Of a stretch of 64,000 nt of DNA, positions 53,552-64,000 are shown one piece after another. Under the pieces are notes generated by a model that searched no databases, was not told the origin of the DNA, and worked only from the letters and a program-made list of their open reading frames with translations. The DNA comes from Corticium candelabrum (lineage: Eukaryota; Porifera; Homoscleromorpha; Homosclerophorida; Plakinidae). Where the stretch lies: NCBI RefSeq assembly GCF_963422355.1, contig NC_085088.1, forward strand, positions 3,469,347 through 3,533,346, written 5' to 3'. A program made the translations under genes and the position numbers. Every line of letters starts with the position of its first letter. Within the stretch, counting starts at the first letter, position 1.

Positions 53552-55160
53552 AGCTGCATAACTCTTTCGCTCCAGCTGCATAACTCTTGCACGGAGCGGG
53601 CTTGTTATCTTTATACATTGATCTCGTAGGTCTCCTGGCTGCATGCAAGGGAAATACTGTGAAGTGACTGGATCGAGAAGAAAGCAGCGTCAACGTTTTG
53701 TACGAATCTTTCTTGCAAGACGACGTCAATCGTTCATCATCAGTCCTACTTACACCCATGGATAAAACATATTGCTTTCTTGAAGATCGGGGATGATGCA
53801 TGTTGGTCGATCGTTGCATGCATGGTCCCATGGGACCTTCACTTGGCTTCATGAAGAACGATAAATTTGTTTGTTTTGTGATTTTTCTGTAAAAAAGTAA
53901 CAGACGTGTACAACTATTACCTAAACTTTACTCGGTGCTTCTCAACTTGACGACGGTTTGACCTTAAAATGGATACGACATCTGGGCCTTTCTCTGTCTT
54001 ACCTCGCAGGATTGTTACGTCACCCATTGTTGCTGCCCAAAAGGACTGCTGATTGGCTCAACAAATCCCCTAGTGTGACACACGCTTACAAACATATATA
54101 GAAACGTAACGACATAAGGACAGACAGACCGGAATTTGATTCAGCCCGTTTAGAGTGAGGTTCTCAAGAAGCAGTCCACCACTTAATGTGGTGTCCTTTT
54201 ATGTGATAGAAGGATTCAATAAGCATCCATTACTTGAAAAACATATTGCACTGTTTGAATGTGTACTGCTGAGGGAGTGGCTTGAAAAATTATGAGTCAA
54301 TGTAGTATTTTGTTTGTTATTATATATAAATTTTTGCAATGAATTTGTAAAATACTGTTTTAATTTATAATTATAAATTTGAGATGTTGGGAAATAGGTT
54401 ATGTGATGGGTGGTGCGATAAGTGGACGTCTATATAGCATGGATGCTCTTCGATGAATTTGGAGAAGAGCCATCTAGACATGCTTACTCTAATGCTGTAG
54501 CTTTCATATTGGCAACAAGCTCAATAAGGCCATTTTAATTAATTAATATTCATTCTGCCCAACAGTCAGTCATAAGAGGTGGACATGCAAAAGTTTTCAG
54601 CTTGAATTTAGACAAGCTAATTGAGATAACAATATCAGATGATGACAGATCCAGAGGGCTTCAAGGGTTTAAGGAACCAGCATCAAAAGGACATTAAAAT
54701 TGTAAACTAAGATTTTGTCAAATTTGTACTCTGACAGGTGCATGATAGAGTAATGGTATGCAGTGTATTTCAAGTGCATTCAAACAGTCGGTTCTTAATA
54801 AATTACATATGTATTTCATATGGTCATTCTGTCATCCAACAGAATCTCCTCTTTAAAATCGTGCATCCACTCCTGTTTTAAGAACATCTGAGACATTCTG
54901 CATGTATCCATTATATTGTGCAACAAACAACCAAGTAAAGTATCTTCAATTTTTTATTGTTTGTAATGTCCCTACTGCCATGCAAGACACTAGATACAAC
55001 ACTCTAGATTGGTGCTGTATCTCATATATCAATCTGCAACTATCTACGGTTATCTCTAGAGTAATGATATAATCTTACTGACAGTACAGATACCTACTAC
55101 ATACATGCATTTATTGTAACCGTTTTGTTCTAATATCTTTCTATAATTATAACACGCGTA

Positions 55161-56798
55161 TTAGTAGTGAGTGATGTTTGCTGCTCTCAGAACCATAGTC
55201 TGCTGGATTCGGATGCACAGTTCAGTGTAGAGTATGCTGCCTGAACCCGGTACTCGTGCCTCGAATCCCAACACTGACATCAAGCACAGTCCACGTCCGT
55301 TCATCCGGAATCGGCCGTAGTCAATGTGTCTGATGTTGTACTTGATAGCAGATGAGGCAAGCCACTGCTGAACATGTTCTCGGTTCCACTTGAGAGGATC
55401 TAGGGACAAGGCAAGTGTAAACAAATTCAATACTTTCCAACAAAGGACATGGACTATTGTATTTGTTATAGCAATGTTTCATTCGGGATATGGTTGTATA
55501 GGGTACAGTCATATGGGAACACTTAAATAGGAAGACCCCTGTACAGGAACTGGAATATGTGATCTAGAGGACAGATAGAGTACCATTATATTGACTGTTG
55601 CATGATACATAGTGTAGGAAGTACTTGTGAAACTTGGATGCTTGTTCTGTTTCAGCTAAGGTAACATTTTCTTGCTACTTTCGTGGATAACAATGTAGCA
55701 GGTCTGGTGTTCCATATATTGGACAAATGAGACATTAGCATGTCATCACTGTGAGCCTTGTGCGTACCATCATCACATGTGAAACGTAGCTATCCCATTT
55801 ACTAATTTAGTAATCAGATCTATCTCTCCTCTCCGTGTTTTATTTCACTTGGTTGTCCTTTAGCTGGCACTGTGTCACCCCTCCTTTTTTAGGATAGAAG
55901 GGACTTGACATTTGTCCTGTGGGCAAACTCTGCTATTGTTGTAATAACTCAAAAAGTACATTCGCAGAACACATAGCCTCGATTGTCCTGCCAAATTGCT
56001 TGTAATTCGTTGGAGCTTGGAGGCTCTTGTCTTGTAAACAATGCAGATGTTGACGTCATGATTCCGGTTGCAGTCACCCAGTGGTCATGCATGCACTAAG
56101 AACTGCTGTTAGTAGGTGGAAAATTGTCTATTTTCTTACTCAATTGCTTAGGTTAATTAATCTCAGTTGGCAACATGACATTACACAACAGGAATAGTTA
56201 TACTGTAGACTGACTCTATGAACACAAAGCACAAAGCTTGTTGGCAACATCAGTGGTGTTGCTCGATTTATCTATTTGTGTTAGTTTCCTGTTATAGTGA
56301 TCTGTACACGGATATCTGAGGAAGGAAACCAAAAGTAAACTTTCTCTAGGTGTCGAGCAGTCACTTTAGAGACTCCAACACACTACAACAAATGATCCAT
56401 GAGGGGCGACCAACAGATGTAACTAAAAAAATTACTATATGATTGGGGAGGATGTGCACTACTGTTGGAAAATTGTTGACATAATCATAGCCGGGTTTTA
56501 TACCGTCTACTCTCCTTCCCAGCTGCTCTATAGCACTGCACCTCTAGTGATGCACGTACTCATGATCACTTGCACATCTATACACTCTAATATTCTTTGG
56601 AAGGGAATATTGTACCCATCAGATAAGGACGGCAAGTTGCTATGCTATTGATTTCCACACGTTTCCTGCAAACTCACCTAAAGGTAAGAGATATCGAGAG
56701 TTGAGGGCCAGTTGGCTGGGCAGCAGTTGATTGAAGACCGTCTGGTCCATAGTTATGTGGAGATGGCGGCTACCGCGCCCTCGACACTCGACGTTCAT
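55161..56798 (-). CDS. Pointed-domain-only protein, copy 2
   Basis: Exons 56678-56798 and 55161-55399 join in phase 1 to give 119 residues. The PNT domain has DPLKWNREHVQQWLASSA, FRMNGRGLCLMS, and a diverged end GSGSILYTELC in place of the usual GDILYE. The first exon has DQTVFNQLLPSQLALNSRY, not recognised. The intron is at the same place relative to the domain as in copies 1 and 3. A second in-frame ATG at 56750 could be the start. No ETS domain follows. Confidence 0.8.
55400..56677. other. Intron of pointed-domain copy 2
   Basis: About 1.3 kb with no repeats or exons that I can define. Confidence 0.5.
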
Positions 56799-57837
56799 CA
56801 AACTATGATACACTGCTTGAAGACACAAACAAACTTCTTCATTTGCAGAACGCAACCGAATGTGCTGATTGGTCGGTTGGCTCACCTGGTTACTCCTGCT
56901 GCACACAACAAGTTGAGCGATTCAGAAGTTGCTTGATTTCGTTTTCCAGACGCAGGGCGAGTGCTGCTGTCGACGTTGGCTAGGGCTAAACAGCGGACGA
57001 ACGCGCTTGCGTGTGGGCGACGGGCGCATCCAGTGTGGAAGTACCGGTACCGTGTCTACCGGGTTTTGATGGAGTAATCACATCAGGCCCCCGCGCGTTC
57101 GCGGAGATGCAGAGCAGCAAAATGCGCGTGTTTGACTGTGTCTTACGTCTTTATCTGACAGGCAGTGACATGTACACCTACTGTAGGAGTCGGACAAGCA
57201 ATTCTGTAGCTATAATAGATAATTAGGTGTGCAACAGGTCGATGTCGTCACTGTCGTGCGTGTCTAGGCCGGGTCTGACCAGTGTTGTCTACATGTACGA
57301 GGTGTTATTGGTATGTAGAAGGTGTGGACAACGTCTGTTGCTCTATATGTTTCTCAAGTTCAGTGTGGTGTACGTGTGCATGCTAATTAGCGCGGGATGC
57401 AAGGACCAAAATGGCGGTTGCAATTACATGTATTTTGGTGCTGCTGCACTGTAATTACAGCTCTACAGTGACAGTGTATGTAGGGTTAGGTTTCAACTGT
57501 TTACACGCACGCAACACACACACACACACACCATCGAGTGTACGTACGTTTGCTATGTATCTCACGCAATCGGAAAGTACGAATTTACTCAGTTGACACG
57601 ACTAAGTTTCTTTCAAATTTATTATTTACCAATTTAGATCTACATTAGCTAGATACGCGCAGCACAAATATCCAAAGTAAACCTACATGTAGACACAACA
57701 GATCCAGCGTGCATGTGTAGGCTTTAATTTGACAATCTAGTAGATATCCTTGGCGAACTCAATTGCCTACATGCATGCATGCATCTACAAAGAGATGAAA
57801 CGCAAAGTGTTGCAATACAAAGGCAATATTATTAACG

Positions 57838-57903
57838 ATCTCCGATCAAAAGGCGCAAATGTTCGTGCAGAATGTCACCGTCACGAGGCTCCAGCGCTAT
57901 CAA
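57838..57903 (-). pseudogene. Remnant of a pointed-domain exon
   Basis: Minus-strand translation reads LEPRDGDILHEHLRLLIGD, nearly the same as the C-terminal end of copy 3 (LEPRYGDILYEYLQLLIGD). The sequence upstream on the minus strand has an in-frame stop within about ten codons, and the rest of the domain is not found. It is therefore a truncated duplicate, not an active gene. Confidence 0.75.
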
Positions 57904-58057
57904 TTTCAGTTAGAAGACTCCTTGCCATCATGACTGCAACGCAGTCGTGTTGACTAGAAGAAAGTCAACTAGCCTTTGCGACTCGAGAAACCAAATTAGT
58001 TTGACCTCGTCTTCTATTCACAAAACAAGCTCTGTAGAGCGACAACACGAACGTCAG

Positions 58058-58058
<1 letters not shown>

Positions 58059-58102
<44 letters not shown>
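58059..58102. repeat. (CAA)n microsatellite
   Basis: About 15 copies of the caa trinucleotide. Confidence 0.95.
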
Positions 58103-58160
58103 GTGACTACAAATTAACTTGTTCTGTACGCAGAAAAGTGAATTTACTAAGTGCATGAGA

Positions 58161-58774
58161 CAGAGTTGCCAACCTGGAATACTGAAAATGCGTGAGATCT
58201 CAGATTTTCATCAGTACTTTATATCTGCATACAGGCGTGGCCACAAAACTAATACCTAAATAACTAAAAAACAACACAGTGTTTCAATACGCACTAGACA
58301 ATAATTAACTAGCAAGTACTCGCAGAATTAGAATTTCTGCTAGTAACGATAAACCAATATAGTTTACGCACGCAGTAAATCAGTCTCGCGTAATCAGCCC
58401 CTCTCTCTTTTAGACTTCCTGAGGACGTCCGAAAGTTGAAAAGGAGGAGGGAAATTAGGGATGCGCGGACTAGTACATTAGTAGAATTGGCTGAATCTGT
58501 TTGACAGCTTCAGAACTAGACTTGCCTGGGGTTGGTTATTCGTAATGATCGATCACTTTACGGCAGTCTCGTTAGTTTTACCTAGATTTCTATCAGACAC
58601 TACAGATTTTTACGTGAATCTATGGGGTACCTACAGTTTCACTGTACACGTGTGTCTGGGTCTAGTTCCAGCAATCTAAAAGTTGCGTGAGATCTGGGTT
58701 CCTCGCGTGTGAGCGTGTGACCTGAAGGAACTTGCGTGAGACTCACGCAAGTTGCGTGTGAGTTGGCAACTCTG
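58161..58774 (-). mobile_element. Internally deleted non-autonomous hAT copy
   Basis: Starts cagagttgccaac and ends gttggcaactctg. In reverse orientation its left 75 bases match the right end of the 44333-48007 element (gcgtgagatctcagattttc), and its right part matches that element's left 450-650 bases, including cacgcaagttccttcaggtc read inversely. The transposase region is missing. This is the classic structure of a deletion derivative mobilised in trans by a hAT transposase. Confidence 0.88.
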
Positions 58775-60750
58775 GTGAGATGGGGTGCGCCATGCGTGCA
58801 TGCCTAGATCTCAATTCCGTGAGTATATATGTGTCTAGATGATCGTTGCAATGATTTACCATTGTGAAAAAGTTACAGATTCGAGAACCCCTCAACATTG
58901 ATCAAGAAAGCAAGTAAAAGTTGATTTCTAGTCGCGACTGACTTTCGAATCAGACGAGACTCGACGTGCTGATTTGCTGTTGTGGCGCTAGATAATGATA
59001 TGCTAAATTACTGCAGCACTCAACAACATCGGCCGATCCGTAAAGTAGAGACTCCTGCCCTATTAGGCTTTTAAGAGACACGTGACGACCTGCAGTCTGC
59101 GCGATTTGCTCTTCAAACTAGTCAATGTCAATTCTAACTTATCAATATACGTGTACATGTATTTGCGTAATTACGTGGAAAGTTATTTCAGTGACTGTAT
59201 GTTTATATCTTCCAGATAGTTTAGAGGCAAAAACTGATGCATGTGTACATAGATTTACGTGATCTAGGGCATAACAGTGCCAAAGCAGTCGTTTATGTTA
59301 CAAATAAAAATAGAAAAATAAATGAATAAAATGAATTAAGACACAAGTAAAGTTGTTGCTTTGCTGTAACTACTTAGCTAGAAGACAACACTGATGCGTG
59401 ACAAGGCCCGGAGACTGGCAGTAAATACATAAATTATTATACTCCACACTTAATGTATTTATCACTTAGTTAGTGACTGTTTGTGCATGGCGACTCTTAA
59501 TTGCAGTTGTCTGTCTGTATGCTTTCTCTGTTCCAATTTAAAGCAGTCTATAGATGATGGCAGAATCGATTCAGCTATGCTATTGAACGACTAACTAATG
59601 CATCTGCAGTATAGGGATCATTATATGATACAATATACTACTGAATCAAGAGTATTAGCTGGCCCATATCTACAGACTATACAGGCAGTGCATACTGTAC
59701 ACAGGAGACTCATGCGTACACACAACTGCATGCCTCTATACATACAAATGACCAAGTAAAATAGTTACTAGACTTGTCGTTTATGCTAACGTGTGTACAC
59801 TTTATTTCCAAAACTCACCAATTTCTCTAAACGGCTGAAATCGTCCTCCTGTTGCTGGGATCGCGAGTCTGATGTCTGACAGCAAAACGACCCGATCGAC
59901 AACATTCTAGGGGGCAGAATGCAATCTGATCGATCTCGTTGGTTATCTATCAGTCAGCAAAACAACGGGCGATTGAAACAAGAGACAAATGTAGAAACCC
60001 ACGCCATCGATCTGAAAATGCCGGTGCGAGGGCGGACAATCAATTAGATGCATGAGTTACCGTGTCCACCGGTTTTTTGACTCGAAATTGCTTGTGACCT
60101 CTGCCAGCATTCTGCGAGTCCTAGTCGTGCGTTTGACTTGCTCGACGTCGCTCTGCGTCGTCTAGTGGCGTAAAACTGCGAGATTTGGGGCAATCGGGGT
60201 AGAGTATACGTCGCGTACTTGGCGTCTGTGCTCGTGTGAGTGAATTTGTCGGTACAGCAGTGAAAAAGCGCTCAGAGGACAGGAATCTGGTAGGTGAACG
60301 TTGAGTATAGTGAAGGTAGAGAGATTCTTGAAGTATTGTGCGACTGGAAATTTTGAATGTTGCAGTAGTGGCGTAATCTAGAGATGAATTCTCGCGTTCT
60401 GTGAGAGACATGCTTGTAGGCGTGACGTAATTTGTGAAAACTGTGTAGACCTGCTTAGTTACTGTTTGTAGTTATGGCATAACATGTTAAGCTGCTTTGC
60501 GGAGTCTTTAGCTGCTCACGTGATGCGAGGGCAACTCAATCTTCCAAAGAGAGGGTGTTCACGCGCCACTTTAGTACTTGAGCTAATGCAGTAGGGAACT
60601 CGCATATAAATGCTTAGATACAATGTACTGATAATGAATAAGTAATATACACTGAATACGTAATATGATATTGACTGTGCTTAATATACGTATAGGTCTA
60701 GCAGGAAGATGTCCTGGAAAAGACAGATCGAGTCACTTCGGGAGCCAGCC
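58775..60750. other. Intergenic, no feature identified
   Basis: Nearly 2 kb without recognisable coding sequence or repeat. A minus-strand 96-codon open frame at 60121-60411 begins with ATG, but its composition and lack of domains do not support a gene. Confidence 0.5.
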
Positions 60751-61256
60751 CTAGAGCATCTTCGAGCGATCTCCGATCAAGAGCTGCAGGTACTCGTACA
60801 GAATGTCGCCGTAACGAGGCTCTAGAGCCAAGAACTGTTCTTCGGTCATGAGGCATAGCTTCTTGCCGTTCATTTGGAAAGCATCCGTGTTCAGTGGCAG
60901 AAAGTCAAACTGCCTCTCGGATTCGAGAAGCCACACCTTGACGTCGTCTTTCGTCCACAGAGCGGGGTCTATCAAGAAATAAGAATTCAGAAGGTGAGTA
61001 ATGCGCTTGCGGTAGCAACTAGGAAAGGGATCGAAGTGAATGGCAAAAACAAATGGCGCCAATGGGCACGTGAACCGCTTGACCAATCCATCTGAGAACG
61101 CTATTGGACGCTGATTTTGTCATTTGATCGGGACGCATGCAGTTTGGAGCAAAAATAGCCGCACTAATCGATCAGCCGACGAGAATTCTCACCATTTGGT
61201 ATGTTTGACTGATAAACAATGTGAAGTTCCATTGCATGAAATGCTAATCCTGTCAT
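60751..61256 (-). CDS. Pointed-domain-only protein, copy 3
   Basis: Exons 61193-61256 and 60751-60968 join in phase 1, giving 93 residues, almost all PNT domain: DPALWTKDDVKVWLLESE, FQMNGKKLCLMT, FLALEPRYGDILYEYLQLL. This is the copy closest to canonical ETS-family PNT domains (compare DP..W...V..W and MNG..LC.M). The short first exon contains FHAMELHIVYQSN, slightly like HAMEIERLDG of copy 1, but an upstream start cannot be excluded. No ETS domain follows the stop. Confidence 0.82.
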
Positions 61257-62957
61257 GTCGAAAATCAATCAGCAAAGCTTATTCGACGTACGTCATATTG
61301 TTTATGTCTACCTGTTCGTCAATCGTGTCGTGGCAGCAGCGCTATCCGATATTGATATGGAAAATTGCTGCAAGATCACGTTCTAAAAGCCTAATGCATG
61401 TGGAGACTCCCCGGTATACTGAACTCCCACCATGCAATTTCAACGCAGGCGTGTAGATTTACATCTATCGACCATCTCTAGACTACAAAATGACAAGAAA
61501 TTTTGGGCGTATAAATGCTAGCCTAGAGTTGGCATGTACTGATCAATGACCAAGCTGCTCGACTTAAGCTGTTTCTAAGACTTGCATTTAACTAGACAGT
61601 TTAGGTAGGAAAGAGGCCAGCGTCTGCTATTTGTGTTATTCGCCAGGAGTTCTTTTTGTGAATATCGAGAAATGTGGAACGAATTGTCAATGGATTAGAG
61701 ATAATGTCATGCACACTTAGCAGACAGCTAGAGTGCACTTAATTGCTATAACTACAGCAATGCAACCAAAACCACGACTAAATCCATTTATATAAAAATG
61801 TTACTAGTCTGCTGGGTTTGTTGTGGATAACCTGGTTTGAAACCAGATGAAGCTAAACAAAAGAGGGAGGGGGAGGGGAGGGGGAGGGGAGGGAAGGTAG
61901 CTGCACGTGTCTACCGCCTTTTGTCTATATGAATTACTTACAGATGTGTGTAGGCTATTCGTAAGTCTTCAAAACATTCTTTATAAAAATAGAGCCCACT
62001 GGACCAGACCAGACCGGTACTGGTATAGTGTACTATAGGCACCGTGAACTGTAGCTGTGTATAGACTCTATAGTATGCAATCAGTATAAAAACGTTTGAT
62101 ACACGATTTCCTAGAGGAAGATAGAGCATGATGAGGACTCGGACCGCTAGAGCGCTATTTTACTGTCGCAGTTAACTAAGTCTAACTAACTGCTAGCTGT
62201 CTTAATTAAGTAAAAATTTCGTTTTTATTAGGAATCCTTGTCTTCTGTCGGAAGTCTGTAGAGGCAACAAGCGATATTGGTCAAAACAAACGAATTAACT
62301 AGATTGGTAAACAAAGCGCAAGGAAAATTATGTCACGTGACTCAGCTACCAACACCGCCTCCGTAGACACACCCCTTGTACGGTGCACAGTGTACACTAC
62401 TGTATGTATTTTGTAACTACTGAAAGCGCTAATGTACTTCGAATAGTGCACGAGCGTTAGTTACCCTTTGTGTGATCTCTCCACATAAGTGCCATGCAGC
62501 TATAGCACAATTCATATAACGACAAAGAGTTGAACGCCTGCTGCTCTGAAAACTCTGGTATTCTCTTCTGTGTTTGCCAGTGCTTTGCAACCGCTGCAGC
62601 GATATCGACAACTACAAGCAGCTTCAGATTGTTTCAACAAATGTTGACAACCATACTCACAGCAATGACACCTAGACTAGGCTAGGCTCATGCCAGAGGC
62701 CATTGAAAAGACAGTACTAGTCGTCCCCTAGAGTGAAGGTGAAATCTCGACGTTCATCATGCTGAGGTCGTAGTCTACTCAAACTTTTTTACACAAGTCA
62801 AATTGTTTTCTGAAAATCGTATTAATCATCAGAAATAATGATGCATGTCTCCTTGTAATCAAGAGCACTGCGTCCATATTTGAGAACAGCTATTATAGAC
62901 GAGTAGAATTACAGTTAAGTGAAAATTTCATTGTAGTCAATACAAGTCAGGCCACAT
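61257..62957. other. Intergenic between pointed copy 3 and second copine
   Basis: Holds a purine-only run (gagggagggggaggggaggg) at 61862-61899 and otherwise nothing recognised. Its right part is the 3' flank of the minus-strand copine. Confidence 0.5.

Positions 62958-64000
<1,043 letters not shown>

Larger units (their letters stand above)
52309..55160. other. Intergenic region with one MITE and a microsatellite
   Basis: Contains the MITE at 52946-53469 and a (TG)n run at 53484-53550. 53880-55160 is AT-rich and has nothing I can identify. A minus-strand open frame at 53550-53852 (starting MKPSEGPMGPC) ends at a possible splice donor but has no recognisable domain. Confidence 0.5.
56799..58160. 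other. Intergenic region with a pointed-gene remnant
   Basis: Open frames such as 57011-57226 have no recognisable content. It holds the remnant at 57838-57903 and a (CAA)n run at 58059-58102. Confidence 0.5.

Noticed and set aside
53550-53852. Minus-strand open frame starting MKPSEGPMGPC ending near a gtaagt-like donor
   Set aside because: Possible first exon, but I found no second exon in phase and no known domain, so it is not listed as a gene.
57011-57226. Plus-strand open frame starting MWATGASSVEV
   Set aside because: Low-information composition, no recognisable domain and no adjacent exon in phase.
60121-60411. Minus-strand 96-codon ATG open frame
   Set aside because: No domain, no splice partners and no similarity to neighbours; it is within the length expected by chance in 64 kb.

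Overview
The window is nuclear DNA from an animal. Every confidently read gene is split by spliceosomal introns, and several families are animal-specific or animal-typical: pointed (PNT/SAM) domains of the ETS type, Frizzled cysteine-rich and kringle domains joined in one receptor, copines, EDC4 and ZIP-family zinc transporters. Introns range from about 40 bases to a few kb. The intergenic DNA is AT-rich, full of TTAATTAA-like runs, (TG)n microsatellites and small inverted-repeat elements. This suits an early-branching marine invertebrate such as a sponge, but the sequence alone does not prove the phylum. There is no bacterial or organellar signature.

Layout. 1-5516 (minus): 5' two-thirds of a DNA topoisomerase I gene running off the left edge; one intron is almost entirely nested transposons. 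5767-9694 (plus): a complete POP4 (RNase P/MRP subunit p29) gene, divergent from TOP1, with three evenly spaced CRE palindromes between the two starts. 9779-12683 (minus): a receptor with two Frizzled-kringle modules, one membrane span and a short tail without a kinase. 13492-18752 (plus): complete copine with a Pro/Tyr/Gly repeat tail. 19367-21504 and 26358-28661 (plus): tandem ZIP zinc transporter genes. 29654-43457 (plus): complete 24-exon EDC4. 44333-48007: a hAT transposon. 48345-49867 (minus): two intronless glutathione S-transferases. 50284-61256: three small genes encoding a pointed domain with no ETS domain, plus a fourth remnant. 62958-64000 (minus): 3' part of a second copine.

Exon coordinates come from reading splice sites by eye and checking that the phase closes. 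Predicted lengths are 228 aa for POP4, 695 for the first copine, 283 and 285 for the ZIP genes and 1388 for EDC4, close to family norms where I know them. The 5' end of the Frizzled-kringle gene is less certain.

Functionally the core genes are housekeeping: DNA relaxation, tRNA 5' processing, mRNA decapping, zinc transport and detoxification. The unusual content is the kinase-less double Frizzled-kringle receptor, the cluster of pointed-only proteins, and a dense set of non-autonomous DNA transposons.
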